From positions 1 to 59,621 of the forward strand of contig PBMX01000005.1 of assembly GCA_002722935.1 (NCBI GenBank): a DNA stretch of 59,621 nt. The letters run 5' to 3'. Below, piece after piece: positions 18,292-27,548 of the stretch. Both the position numbers and the translations under genes were made by a program. The notes under the pieces were generated by a model that was given only the letters and a program-made list of their open reading frames with translations, had not been told where the DNA came from and did no database searches. This DNA is from Phycisphaerae bacterium. Lineage in GTDB: Bacteria; Planctomycetota; Phycisphaerae; Phycisphaerales; SM1A02. Each line of letters starts with the position of its first letter. The stretch's first letter is position 1.

Positions 18292-20004
18292 TCAGGCGTA
18301 GGAATGAAGTCCGCTGATCGTGAAGTTGATGACGATCCAGTTGAAGAGCATGACGACACACCCGATGACGGCGAGGATCGCGGTCCACAGCCCCTTGTCC
18401 CGGGTCTTCATCCGGACATGGACCAGGATGGCGTAGATCAGGAAGGTATTGAGGGCGAAGACTTCCTTCGGGTCCCAGCCCCAGGGGCGACCCCAGGAGT
18501 GGTCCGCCCAGATGGCGCCCATCACGAGGCCCGCCCACAGCAGGATGAAGGAGATCTCCACGAGGATCATGGTCGTACCGTCGAGCACGGCCCCGAAGCT
18601 CGTCCTGTCATCAAGGAGCGCCGCCTCCTGGCCCCTCCGACGGATGATGAGGGAACCGATGCCGCCTGAACCGACGTGTTCGACGACTCCCCTCGCACCG
18701 TTCATCCAACGCCAGCAACGAAGGAGCAGGTAGAGCCCGGCCGACACGGATGCCAGGAAGATCAGGACATAGGAGAAGATGATGACGTTCGTGTGGATGT
18801 ACAGCCACACGTCGTGCAGCACCGGCATGCGATTCGAGATATGCGGCGAGAGATGCAGCGGGTTGAAACTCGCCGCCATCAGGGCGAACATCGATGCAGT
18901 CGCCGCACCAAGCGCAAAGAGCGTTCGCATCCTCGTTCTTCGCAGCACGATCTCCATGAGAATCGCGAAACAGCCGCCAAACCAGGTCGAGGTCGTCACG
19001 GCTTCGAACATGTTCGTGTTCGGCCATCTTCCCGCCACGTACCACCTGAGCAGCAGCGCCAGGGTCTGCAGGAGGAAGGCGAATCCAAATACGCCAAGCC
19101 CGAGCCAGCGAGCACCCTTCCACCTGTAGACGATGCCCATCAGGAGCAGGATCACCGACAGGAGGTAGATCATCCATACCCAGGTGAAGCTCTTGAGCTT
19201 GAAGTACATGCTCTCGAGTTTCAGTCGTTCTTCCGACGGGTAGTCGATGAAGACCGACCGGCCCATGTTGGGAATCCAGTTGCCCAGATTCTCGACGGCC
19301 CCGTTGATGGCCTGAACATTGCCACTGGACCAGGCGGAGATGAGATCCCGCCATTGGGTGATGTAGGGATCCATGCCGGCTGCGCCTGGATCCGTACGCC
19401 TGAACGCCGCCTCGTACGTATCCATCGTCTGCCACGGATCGTCGAATGACGCGGTCATCGGGGGAATGATGAACAACTGCCGACGAATGACTCCCGGCTC
19501 AAGCAGGCTGAGGGCCGTGGTGATCGCATCGACCGGTCTTGCGAATCGGAGCACGTCCGTCCGCATCGCATCAAGCTGGCGACTGACCCCTGGTTCACGA
19601 AGGAGCGAGGGTCGTGCCAGGCCCGTTTCCATGAATGCCTTCGCCTCGTCGGGCGAGATCGAGCCGCTTTCCATCGCGGCATTGATGATCGCCTGGCGCA
19701 CAAGCTTCTTCTTGACGTAGATGACGGGCACATCCTCGTAGGCGCCCGGTCGGAAGGCGATGTCCAGGCACGTGTAGACCTCCGATTGCCCGTTGACGAG
19801 TCTCGGTCCGGTCACGTGCTGCATGAGAGACCTGGCGAAGGACTGGAACGACTTGAGCCTCCCGTCCTGCCAGACAGCCACCTTGTCCAGCGGCGAAAGA
19901 TCGACCTCCTGTTGGGTCGTGTCGACCACGACAGGGGGTGGGGAAGCCTGCACGGACGTGTGCAGGAAGATGCAGAGGATCATGGAAAGCAGCAGGCGCA
20001 TCAT
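18292..20004 (-). CDS. ccsA: Cytochrome c biogenesis protein CcsA/ResC family
   Basis: Half of the system II haem export and ligation complex (CcsAB), which moves haem across the membrane and attaches it to apocytochromes c. The C-terminal half has the multi-helix CcsA core with the signature WGRPWGWDPKEVFAL (the WWD-type haem-binding motif) and several His residues in helices. The N-terminal 270 residues form an unusual exported extension: signal peptide MMRLLLSMILCIFLHTSVQA, then a soluble domain (ITTALSLLEPGVIRRQLFII) before the first core helix. Its ATG overlaps the resB stop. Confidence 0.9.
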   Translation of the reverse strand: MMRLLLSMILCIFLHTSVQASPPPVVVDTTQQEVDLSPLDKVAVWQDGRLKSFQSFARSLMQHVTGPRLVNGQSEVYTCLDIAFRPGAYEDVPVIYVKKKLVRQAIINAAMESGSISPDEAKAFMETGLARPSLLREPGVSRQLDAMRTDVLRFARPVDAITTALSLLEPGVIRRQLFIIPPMTASFDDPWQTMDTYEAAFRRTDPGAAGMDPYITQWRDLISAWSSGNVQAINGAVENLGNWIPNMGRSVFIDYPSEERLKLESMYFKLKSFTWVWMIYLLSVILLLMGIVYRWKGARWLGLGVFGFAFLLQTLALLLRWYVAGRWPNTNMFEAVTTSTWFGGCFAILMEIVLRRTRMRTLFALGAATASMFALMAASFNPLHLSPHISNRMPVLHDVWLYIHTNVIIFSYVLIFLASVSAGLYLLLRCWRWMNGARGVVEHVGSGGIGSLIIRRRGQEAALLDDRTSFGAVLDGTTMILVEISFILLWAGLVMGAIWADHSWGRPWGWDPKEVFALNTFLIYAILVHVRMKTRDKGLWTAILAVIGCVVMLFNWIVINFTISGLHSYA

Positions 20005-22457
20005 CCTTCACCACCTTCGGCCTTCATCTTGTATCCATGTTGAGCTGTCGCCTTGGCATGATCCTGCCGTCGTCGAATCAGGACCGGCTTGACATAGAAG
20101 GCGTAGAGCATGCCGAGCACCATGAGGGTGCCACCGGCCAACTGGGTCCAGACGCCATGACGATTGCCCACTCCCAGCACCGTGTAATTCAGGCCCAGGG
20201 AGCCTACATCGCCCTGGAAACGGGCGGGATCGGGTGGATCCCACTGGGACTGGAAGAACCAGTATCCATCTTCCTCCTGTGGGTTGTTGACGCTGACCGC
20301 CCGGGTCTTCATCGAGTCCCCGGTGCCGAAGCCGATCTGGCTGATCCAGTTGAGCACGCTGGAGGTGCTCCCCGTGAAACCACCGACATGGGAATCGATG
20401 GTGAAGCCTTCGAGCTGGATCGGTGTCGGAAGCGGATGACTCGCTCGCGAAAGAAGCAGCTGGATGGTCCTGTCGCCGGATACTTCTACGAGCGTCGGCT
20501 GGTAGATGAAACGCCGAAGCGTGTCCGTGGAAGATTCAAAGGGCCAGTGGTGGTAGGCGAGCCACGCCTCCGGTCCCTCACCCCCCTTGACCGGAATCTG
20601 TACCCGAATCATGGACAACTGGTTGCTCAGGCCCGGATCTCGTTGACGACGCGGAACGATCGCGGGCTTCGTGGTCGTGGTTGATCGGACGGAGTGAACC
20701 GTGGGCGTGACGAGAATTCCCGGAACAAGTTCGAGGTCCTCCCCTACCGCGACCTCCTGCATCACCGGAGGTTCGCCCGGCGACAGGGTCGTCAACAGTC
20801 GAAGTCGCTCTTCACCCGGACCGGATACGAAGAGCACCGGCGCAGCAGGACGAACCGGGGGCAGGTACTCCATCATGATGCGCTCATCAAGCGTCCGGCG
20901 CTGCTGGACATGATCCGAGTGAGCACTTCCCTCGGTGGAGAGTTCCAGATCGCCATTGAGCGTCGGGTCGTCGAAGACCCACCGCAACCAGCGTTCGCCG
21001 TCTCGTTCAAGTTCGACTCGTGCCATCGAAAGTACCCGGCCCTCGATCGACAGGTTGTCATCCTGTCGGAGGACCCGGTAGGAGTATGGAGTTCCCTCGA
21101 CTGGAGTCATCGACTCATCCGGTTGATCCAGGTTGCTGGGCTCGATCTCGACCACCTCGTTGACAGCGGATTCAGGGACCTCGATGCGAAGACGGGGTGG
21201 CGTGATCTCGAGCATGGCGTCCACGGCGGCTTCATCCTCGACATGGATGAAGCGCATCAGGCTCGGATCGGCATTCGAAAGGGATTGATCGAATGCATAC
21301 ATGTCGTACTTCTGGGTTCGACCGCTGTCGGTGGAGAACTGGACCCGGAGCAACGGGTAGACCTCGTCTCCCCCCGGCTCGGTTCTCATGCTGAGCTGAG
21401 CCGCCCTGAGATAGTCACTTACCCGAAGGGTCGTATCCGGTATCGGATCACCGGAAGAAGCCGGTGGGACCGGCGCATCCAGCGTTCCCAGTGCCGGGTG
21501 ATCCACGCCCGCGGGCCAGACATCACCTGGCGACATGATCGTGTCATTGAACCTGGGCAGTCCCGTCACGGGACGCTCGACCCAGGCGGTCCTGGGATGA
21601 ATGCTTCCATCCTGTGATACATCGACTTCACGCAACCAGATCGCGGTTGTTCCCATCAGGTAGAAGCGGTCGCGGACATCGGGCCCGATGGTGATGGTCA
21701 GGTCCGGCTCGATCGTGCGGGTCCCGTGAACCTTGATGGCACGTGCAAATGGTTGCGTCGGGTCGCCGCTGGACACGAGATCTTCCGTGTACTCGGGGTA
21801 CCCGAGGATCACCTGTCGCATGAAGCGTTGCCCGGGCTCCGGCCCCTGTACGCCGACCGTCACGGCGTACGCCCGCTTTCCCTTGTCATCCCCGGAAAGC
21901 AGTTCCCAATCCGGGTCGATCGATGCGATCCGGAACGACCAGGAATCCGCGCCCTCTCCGACCATGACGGCGTGCCCGGGCATGGCCAGCATTGACACGG
22001 GATCCTCTCCCGGAAGGGTGATCGTCAGGCGGGCACGCGCGATGGGGACATCACCCTCGACCTTCAGGCTGAAGTAGATCACCGAGCCGATCACCAGGAT
22101 GATGATCCCGGAGTGGATTCCCCAGACACCGAGGTTGACCGTGTTCAACGGGATTCGACGCAGCGTCGTCGTAACCAGCACGAGGCTGAACAGAGCCAGG
22201 AGTGCGTAGAACGGCCACCAGTGAAACCACTCGAACTCGGTCATCTCCAGGAGCGGTGATTCACGCAGCTGGTACCAGGTGGTCGGTTCCCACAGAGCCC
22301 AGTGCACCGGAAGGCCCGAGGAGCCGACCCCGCAGTAGATGAAGAGAAGGATCATCAGGACGATCCCCACCCGCACACTGGAGCACAGGTCCAGAAGGAG
22401 GGTAATCGGGTTCCTTGATGTTCCGGGTCGAGTCATCGGACTGGCAAGTCTAGGCAT
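20001..22457 (-). CDS. resB: ResB-like cytochrome c biogenesis protein
   Basis: An 818-aa partner of CcsA. The N-terminus has the ResB-like hydrophobic pair (SSVRVGIVLMILLFIYCGVG and FYALLALFSLVLVTTTL), then TVNLGVWGIHSGIIILVIGSVIY, with His in helices as expected for haem handling. A very large periplasmic region follows, and a final helix precedes a basic tail (VLIRRRQDHAKATAQHG). Standard ResB is about 450-550 aa, so this form is extended by roughly 300 residues. ATG starts at 22457 and 22436 are both possible. It lies 37 bp after the hydroxyacyl-CoA dehydrogenase gene and is ATGA-coupled to ccsA. Confidence 0.82.
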   Translation of the reverse strand: MPRLASPMTRPGTSRNPITLLLDLCSSVRVGIVLMILLFIYCGVGSSGLPVHWALWEPTTWYQLRESPLLEMTEFEWFHWWPFYALLALFSLVLVTTTLRRIPLNTVNLGVWGIHSGIIILVIGSVIYFSLKVEGDVPIARARLTITLPGEDPVSMLAMPGHAVMVGEGADSWSFRIASIDPDWELLSGDDKGKRAYAVTVGVQGPEPGQRFMRQVILGYPEYTEDLVSSGDPTQPFARAIKVHGTRTIEPDLTITIGPDVRDRFYLMGTTAIWLREVDVSQDGSIHPRTAWVERPVTGLPRFNDTIMSPGDVWPAGVDHPALGTLDAPVPPASSGDPIPDTTLRVSDYLRAAQLSMRTEPGGDEVYPLLRVQFSTDSGRTQKYDMYAFDQSLSNADPSLMRFIHVEDEAAVDAMLEITPPRLRIEVPESAVNEVVEIEPSNLDQPDESMTPVEGTPYSYRVLRQDDNLSIEGRVLSMARVELERDGERWLRWVFDDPTLNGDLELSTEGSAHSDHVQQRRTLDERIMMEYLPPVRPAAPVLFVSGPGEERLRLLTTLSPGEPPVMQEVAVGEDLELVPGILVTPTVHSVRSTTTTKPAIVPRRQRDPGLSNQLSMIRVQIPVKGGEGPEAWLAYHHWPFESSTDTLRRFIYQPTLVEVSGDRTIQLLLSRASHPLPTPIQLEGFTIDSHVGGFTGSTSSVLNWISQIGFGTGDSMKTRAVSVNNPQEEDGYWFFQSQWDPPDPARFQGDVGSLGLNYTVLGVGNRHGVWTQLAGGTLMVLGMLYAFYVKPVLIRRRQDHAKATAQHGYKMKAEGGEG

Positions 22458-22493
22458 TCACGCGGGAGAGTCGAGCCGCAGACCGGGCGGGTG

Positions 22494-23354
22494 TCAGGAG
22501 GAGTGGTCGTAGACCCCGTGCCCCGTCTTGTTGCCAAGCCTGCCCTCTTCGACGAGTTCGACCAGGCGGGGGCTCGGGAGATACTTGTCGTCGCCGAGGC
22601 CTGCATGCATGACGAGCATGATGTCACGACAGACATCCAGCCCGATGTGGTCCGCAAGACGGAGGGGGCCCATCGGGAAGTTGCACCCGAGGGTCATGAT
22701 CGAGTCGATGGCCTCGGGCTCGGCCACCCCATCGCTCCAGGCGTGGAATGCCTCGTTGATCATGGGCATGAGAACGCGATTGCTCACGAACCCGGCGAAA
22801 TCGTTGGCTGGAATCGGGGTCTTGCCCATGGCCTCCGAGAGTTCGATGGTCCGGGCCGTGGTCTGCTCGCTGGTGGCCTTGCCCTTGATGACCTCGACGA
22901 GTTTCATGATCGGAACCGGGTTGAAGAAGTGCATCCCGATCACTCGATCCTCGGCTCCTGCAACCGCCGAAGCAAGTTCGGTTATCGAGATGGAGGACGT
23001 GTTCGTCGCAAGAACGACTTCATCACCGAAGGTCGAGTGCATCTCCTGGAAGAGCGACTTCTTCACGTCGATGTTCTCGGTGGCGGCCTCGACGACCCAG
23101 TCGGCATCGGATGCATCGGCCATGCTCGTGACGGCGACGATTCGCTCCTTCGCCGCATCCGCTTCATCCTGCGTCATGCGTTCCTTCTGCACGTTTCGAT
23201 CGAGTGTCCTGGCATGATAGGCCGCTGCGCGTTCCAACTGCTCGCTTGAAACGTCGATGAGGGCGACATCGAAACCTGATGAAGCAGCGACGAGGGCGAT
23301 TCCGCTGCCCATGGTTCCTGCACCGACAACCGCGACTTTTCGTACTTCGCTCAA
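22494..23354 (-). CDS. 3-hydroxyacyl-CoA (3-hydroxybutyryl-CoA) dehydrogenase
   Basis: A 286-aa NAD-dependent dehydrogenase that oxidises or reduces the 3-hydroxy group of acyl-CoA. It has the dinucleotide site VVGAGTMGSGIA at the N-terminus, EAATENIDVK, TNTSSISI, the catalytic HFFNPVPIMKLVEVI (His in HFFNP), and the C-terminal GRLGNKTGHGVYD. The size and single-domain form match Hbd/PaaH rather than FadB fusions. The start is TTG at 23354 with AGAGG seven bases upstream. It sits between citrate synthase and resB on one strand with short gaps, so it is likely in the same transcript. Confidence 0.94.
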   Translation of the reverse strand: MSEVRKVAVVGAGTMGSGIALVAASSGFDVALIDVSSEQLERAAAYHARTLDRNVQKERMTQDEADAAKERIVAVTSMADASDADWVVEAATENIDVKKSLFQEMHSTFGDEVVLATNTSSISITELASAVAGAEDRVIGMHFFNPVPIMKLVEVIKGKATSEQTTARTIELSEAMGKTPIPANDFAGFVSNRVLMPMINEAFHAWSDGVAEPEAIDSIMTLGCNFPMGPLRLADHIGLDVCRDIMLVMHAGLGDDKYLPSPRLVELVEEGRLGNKTGHGVYDHSS

Positions 23355-23390
23355 GGGTATACCTCTTCCAGCCCCGGGGGCTCGACAGGA

Positions 23391-24539
23391 TCAGCCATCA
23401 TTCCAGTTGGTCAGCTCGGGTCCCGTGTACTCGGCCAACGGCCTGATGATCCGATTGTTCCGGTGTTGTTCCATGATGTGGGCGCACCACCCTGTGATGC
23501 GACTGGCTACGAAGATCGGCGTGTACTGCGGAACCGGGATGCCCATGGCGTAGTACGTCATGCCGCAGGGGTAGTCCACGTTTGGGTGGATATTCTTCTC
23601 CTTGAGCATGATCTCCTGGACCTCATCGCCGAGGTCGAACCACTTCTTCGAGTCGGGGTTCTCCTGTTGGGCGTACTTCAGGCCCCAGTCGCGGAGGATC
23701 CCGGCGCGATGGTCGCCGTTCTTGTAGACGCGGTGGCCGAATCCCATCAACTTCTTCTTCGATTCGAACGCATCCTGCATCCAGGCTGCGGGCGTCTGTC
23801 CCTTCTCCACGGCTTCCATGATCTCGGCGAGCATGTCCATGGCCGCTTCGTTCGCTCCACCGTGCAGAGGTCCCTTCAAGGCGCCGATTGCGCCACAGAC
23901 GGCGGAATGCATGTCCGACATCGTTGAGGCGATGACCCGGGCCGTGAAGGTGCTTGCGTTGAAATCGTGCTCCGCATACAGAATCAGGGATACATCCATC
24001 ACCCTTGTCGCGATGTCACCGGGCTTGTTCCCCGTGATCGACCAGAGCAGGTTTGCCGCATGTGACAGGGAGGAGTCCGGGTCGACGGGGGCTCGGCCCT
24101 CGATGGCCGCCTGGCCGCAACCGATCACCGTGGGGATCTTCGCGGCAAGCCTGACCGACTTCCGGAGTTCGGCCTCGGGCGAGTTGTCCTCGCACTCGGG
24201 GTCGAGATGGGAAAGCAGGGAGACTCCTGTTCGGAGAATGCTCATCGGATGGGTATTCGGCGACTCGGAGACGATCCTCGCAATGGCATCCTTCGCCGTA
24301 CCGGGAATGTCCCGCTCGGCACACATGGTTGCTGAAAATTGTTCCAGTTCCTCCGCCGAAGGCTTGTGGCCGACCAGCAGCAGGTGCGCCACCTCCTCGA
24401 ACGTGGCGTTGGCCGCCAGGTCGGCGATTTCATAGCCTCGATAGATCAGGTGTGACTGCCCGACCGAGCAGATGGTTGTTTCACCGATCGTCTGGCCAGC
24501 GAGGCCTCGTGTATCGCGCTGTTTCGTCGTCGTCGCCAT
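23391..24539 (-). CDS. Citrate synthase or 2-methylcitrate synthase
   Basis: A 382-aa short-form (type II, PrpC/GltA-like) synthase that condenses oxaloacetate with acetyl-CoA or propionyl-CoA. Active-site motifs are intact: GPLHGGANEAAMDML (His), MGFGHRVYKNGDHR (His/Arg), and VDYPCGMTYYAMGIP (Asp). The N-terminal AGQTIGETTICSVG and YRGYEIADLA are shared with methylcitrate synthases. A PrpB-type lyase gene lies about 8 kb away, which makes the PrpC role plausible but not certain. The ATG has AAGGAG 11 bases upstream. A 137-bp gap separates it from the sulfotransferase gene. Confidence 0.92.
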   Translation of the reverse strand: MATTTKQRDTRGLAGQTIGETTICSVGQSHLIYRGYEIADLAANATFEEVAHLLLVGHKPSAEELEQFSATMCAERDIPGTAKDAIARIVSESPNTHPMSILRTGVSLLSHLDPECEDNSPEAELRKSVRLAAKIPTVIGCGQAAIEGRAPVDPDSSLSHAANLLWSITGNKPGDIATRVMDVSLILYAEHDFNASTFTARVIASTMSDMHSAVCGAIGALKGPLHGGANEAAMDMLAEIMEAVEKGQTPAAWMQDAFESKKKLMGFGHRVYKNGDHRAGILRDWGLKYAQQENPDSKKWFDLGDEVQEIMLKEKNIHPNVDYPCGMTYYAMGIPVPQYTPIFVASRITGWCAHIMEQHRNNRIIRPLAEYTGPELTNWNDG

Positions 24540-24605
24540 GTCTGAAACGGCTCCTTCCAGGGGATCATCGATCCCGGTGCGTCATCACCCTGCGGGGGGT
24601 CGAAG

Positions 24606-24611
24606 ATTGTA
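24606..24611 (-). promoter_or_regulatory. Possible -10 element of the citrate synthase promoter
   Basis: TACAAT on the minus strand (five of six to consensus), about 67 bp before the citrate synthase ATG. A -35 at normal spacing is poor, so this is only a candidate in the 137-bp gap 24540-24676. Confidence 0.2.
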
Positions 24612-24676
24612 GTCGATCAGGACAACGGTGGTCCGCGGCCGAAACAGCGATCCCCGGATGCAGTGCAGGAAGAGGG

Positions 24677-26170
24677 CTAGAGATACTCTCCAACCTCGTC
24701 GATGACCGGGCCCAGGTATTTTTCATAGTTTCGCCAGCGGCCGTCGGATGTTGAATACATCTTCTTATTCACCTGGTCCGAACTGATTGTTCGTGCCACG
24801 TTGGTCGACTTGTGGAAATCAAGACACCCTGGTTCCCACTCGACATCAAGGAAGTCGATGATTCTCCGTGTTTCCTCGTCCTGGTTCTGGACAAGGGACT
24901 CGTAATGAAGCTCCATGATCGGGATGTCGAGGTGTTCAATCCAATGCTCCTGGAGTTTACGGCGGGCCACCCAGATCTTTCCGAACGTGGACAGGTCGGT
25001 CGTGTACCTGTGCCCGACGAGGAGGATTGGTGTCGTATGACAGGAAACCGCGTTGTCCAGTGGATGCCTGTAGAGCATGATGGCCCGGGAGTTTGGCATC
25101 ACCCTTGAGAGAAACCCAAGTTGGATCTGGAGCATCAGGGACTTGTTCGATGCGATCGTCGAGTCTCCGGCGAAATATGCGACCGCCTTCATGTAGATGT
25201 CGCCGAGTTTGTTGGCATCCCGGGCACGCATGTCGATCATCGACTTCGGCCACGGGAGAAGTGAGTTGGTGATCCTGGGCAGATCAAGTGTCATCTTTGA
25301 TGGTGTGGCCATCTCACCACCATTCGACACCGACGGGTGCATGCTCAGGATCTGCTCGAGCAGGGTCGTTCCACTCCTTGGCATGCCCACGATGAACAAT
25401 GGTGCCCACGGGTACTCCTTGTCCGCCTGCGCGATGCCCTCGATCACGGGACGTGTCATGAAAGAACGCATCTCATCGAGATCCTGAAGCATCTTCCTTC
25501 CATCCCACCCCTGGAAGTCCCTGTGAGCATGCTCCGCCGCCTCCCAGGCCAGGTCATACTCGCCCATCCTGTCATAGGCCTTGCAGATCATGAACCAGGC
25601 CTCCGCGGATGGCGAAAGGGCCTTCTCGTACTCGAATGAGTCCCTCATTTCGATGTACTGCTTGAATCGCTGCACCGCCTCCTCGTACTTCTTCTCCTGG
25701 ATGAGAACACGGGCCATGACGTATTCGACCATCGCCTTTTCTTCATCACCATCGGTCACGACTTCATCGATCGTGGCCTTGGCCAGTTCTATTTCGTTGA
25801 GTCGTTCATAGGTATCTGCGAGAGAAATGGCGGACACGTTCTTCCTGGCAGCGGGGACCAGCTTGATCAACCGCTTCCCTGCCTCGATTGCGCCCTCCTT
25901 GTCACCGGTGCCAAGCAGTACTCTTGGCATTCTCGATAAAACACGCTGTTGATCGGGCTGTTTCTCGAGAGCCTTGCTGTAGAGACGGTTCGCCTCGTTG
26001 AAATCGTTCAGCCCGAGGCATGTATCGCCAAGGAGGATCGGCAGGTTCTCGTTGCCTGGATCCTCCTCGATTGCTTCAAGAAGGCGACCGTACGCAAGGT
26101 GGTACAGATCCTTCTTGTTTAGATCAGCAATGATCTGTTCTATACTGGATTTTGGAGGATCCACGGGCAT
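24677..26170 (-). CDS. TPR-containing sulfotransferase
   Basis: A 497-aa protein that fuses TPR repeats to a PAPS-dependent sulfotransferase. Residues 1-235 are TPR helices (NLPILLGDTCLGLNDFNEAN, AWFMICKAYDRMGEYDLAWE). The sulfotransferase begins at the 5'-phosphosulfate loop VGMPRSGTTLLEQIL (about 261-275), and the 3'-phosphate-binding region is RAIMLYRHPLDNAVS. There is no signal peptide or transmembrane helix, so it is probably cytoplasmic, adding sulfate to an unidentified acceptor such as a sugar or peptide. It diverges from trigger factor, beyond which other TPR genes follow. The ATG at 26170 has no strong ribosome-binding site. Confidence 0.9.
   Translation of the reverse strand: MPVDPPKSSIEQIIADLNKKDLYHLAYGRLLEAIEEDPGNENLPILLGDTCLGLNDFNEANRLYSKALEKQPDQQRVLSRMPRVLLGTGDKEGAIEAGKRLIKLVPAARKNVSAISLADTYERLNEIELAKATIDEVVTDGDEEKAMVEYVMARVLIQEKKYEEAVQRFKQYIEMRDSFEYEKALSPSAEAWFMICKAYDRMGEYDLAWEAAEHAHRDFQGWDGRKMLQDLDEMRSFMTRPVIEGIAQADKEYPWAPLFIVGMPRSGTTLLEQILSMHPSVSNGGEMATPSKMTLDLPRITNSLLPWPKSMIDMRARDANKLGDIYMKAVAYFAGDSTIASNKSLMLQIQLGFLSRVMPNSRAIMLYRHPLDNAVSCHTTPILLVGHRYTTDLSTFGKIWVARRKLQEHWIEHLDIPIMELHYESLVQNQDEETRRIIDFLDVEWEPGCLDFHKSTNVARTISSDQVNKKMYSTSDGRWRNYEKYLGPVIDEVGEYL
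26118..26146 (+). promoter_or_regulatory. Candidate promoter for the trigger factor operon
   Basis: TTTAGA (26118-26123), 17 bp, TATACT (26141-26146). The -35 matches four of six and the -10 five of six. It lies inside the 5' end of the divergent sulfotransferase gene, about 90 bp before the TTG at 26235. Visual call only. Confidence 0.35.
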
Positions 26171-26234
26171 GAGGCCTATATCCTAACGGGATTGAACCTG
26201 TCCCTGTATCTGCACGGAGGAGGCTTGTTCCAAG

Positions 26235-27548
26235 TTGTCAAGCAACCCTGTAATCAACCCGGATGAGATTGGAATCGAGACAAACGACTCCGACTGGCCT
26301 GATGTCAGGATGGAGTTCACGGTTCCCGCTCATTGCGTCAAGCTGATCGTCGACCGACTTGAAAGCGAAGGCCAGAAGATCGAGGGTCCGAAACTCTACG
26401 ATCTCCTCGCCCATATCTGTTTCGAGGAAGCAGTCAGCCGACTTGATCTCGAGCCCATCTGGGGTCCTTCGATCATTCCGATGCAGAAGCCGATGGTTCT
26501 CAGGGAAGGTGAGGATTTCTGCTTCACGGGCTGCCTGGATGCCCGGCTGGACATAGAGTGGCCGGACTTCGGTGAACTGAAGATCGAGCGCCCGATCTTC
26601 GAGATCGATGATGCCCTGATCGACGCCGAATTGGAGGAGCAGGGCCTGGATATCGGCGAGTCTTCGCCGTCCAATGAACGACTTGTCCGCGGAGACGAGG
26701 CCACGGGCAGTCTCTGGATCGGGAATGCCGAGTCCGATGAGTGCTTCATCAACAGCACGGGGGTCACGATTCGAGTCCCCGCAGGAAATCGGCCGACACT
26801 CGTCGAAGGAATTCCAGTGCCGGAGTTGACCGGGAAGCTTCTTGGAGCAGGACCTGGGGATCATCTTGAAGTGGTGACGAATGCACCCACACTGGAGGGC
26901 ATGCCCGAGATCGCCGGGACGAAGCTGACCTGCCGATTCACGATCGACTCATGCCGACGGATCAAACCGGCAACGATCGATGAGATCGTCTCCTACTACG
27001 AGTGTCCGAATATCCAGGGGCTCCGGCTCCAGGTCTACCACTCGCTCGAGTTGAGATTTGAACGAGAACAGATGATTCAACTTACAGAGCATGTTCTTGG
27101 TCTTCTCATGGACATGCTTGAACTTCCGTACCCTGAACGTGTTCTGCTTGAAGAGGTCATGAGGCAGCAGAGGATGCAGTATGAAGCCATGAAGGATGAT
27201 GGGGTGGTCGAGGAAGATATCCGCAGCCAGCTTGAATCCTCCGAGGGCGCGGTTCGTAAACGGACTGAGCAGAAAATTCGACGGAAGATTCTCGTAAGCA
27301 TGTTGCAAAAACACTTCAAGGTGAATGTGGTCGAGCATCAGATCAACGAGTACATCCAGTTGCTTGCAAGCATGCGGGGAGAATCACCCGACCTGGTACG
27401 CAAGGAAATCGTCGACGGGAACCTGACGGAGCAGGTGGCGTTGAAATGCATTGAACGAGAAATCGTCCTGAGAATTCTTGAAGCCGCGCAGGTGATCGAT
27501 ACACCTGCAGACACACTTGGTTTCCACGGGAAACAAGCCGACGCATGA
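26235..27548 (+). CDS. tig: Divergent trigger factor-like chaperone
   Basis: A 437-aa protein with the overall trigger factor plan: N-terminal domain (MEFTVPAHCVKLIVDRL), middle PPIase-like domain (about residues 150-240, APTLEGMPEIAGTKLTC), and a long helical C-terminal arm (LELPYPERVLLEEVMRQQRMQYE, KILVSMLQKHFKVNV). The ribosome-docking signature GFRxGxxP is missing; the equivalent stretch reads EGQKIEGPKLYD. The TTG start follows a strong GGAGGAGG (26216-26223) with 11 bp spacing. An ATG at residue 25 would delete the conserved first strand. The stop overlaps the ATG of the TPR lipoprotein gene. Confidence 0.8.
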   Translation: MSSNPVINPDEIGIETNDSDWPDVRMEFTVPAHCVKLIVDRLESEGQKIEGPKLYDLLAHICFEEAVSRLDLEPIWGPSIIPMQKPMVLREGEDFCFTGCLDARLDIEWPDFGELKIERPIFEIDDALIDAELEEQGLDIGESSPSNERLVRGDEATGSLWIGNAESDECFINSTGVTIRVPAGNRPTLVEGIPVPELTGKLLGAGPGDHLEVVTNAPTLEGMPEIAGTKLTCRFTIDSCRRIKPATIDEIVSYYECPNIQGLRLQVYHSLELRFEREQMIQLTEHVLGLLMDMLELPYPERVLLEEVMRQQRMQYEAMKDDGVVEEDIRSQLESSEGAVRKRTEQKIRRKILVSMLQKHFKVNVVEHQINEYIQLLASMRGESPDLVRKEIVDGNLTEQVALKCIEREIVLRILEAAQVIDTPADTLGFHGKQADA

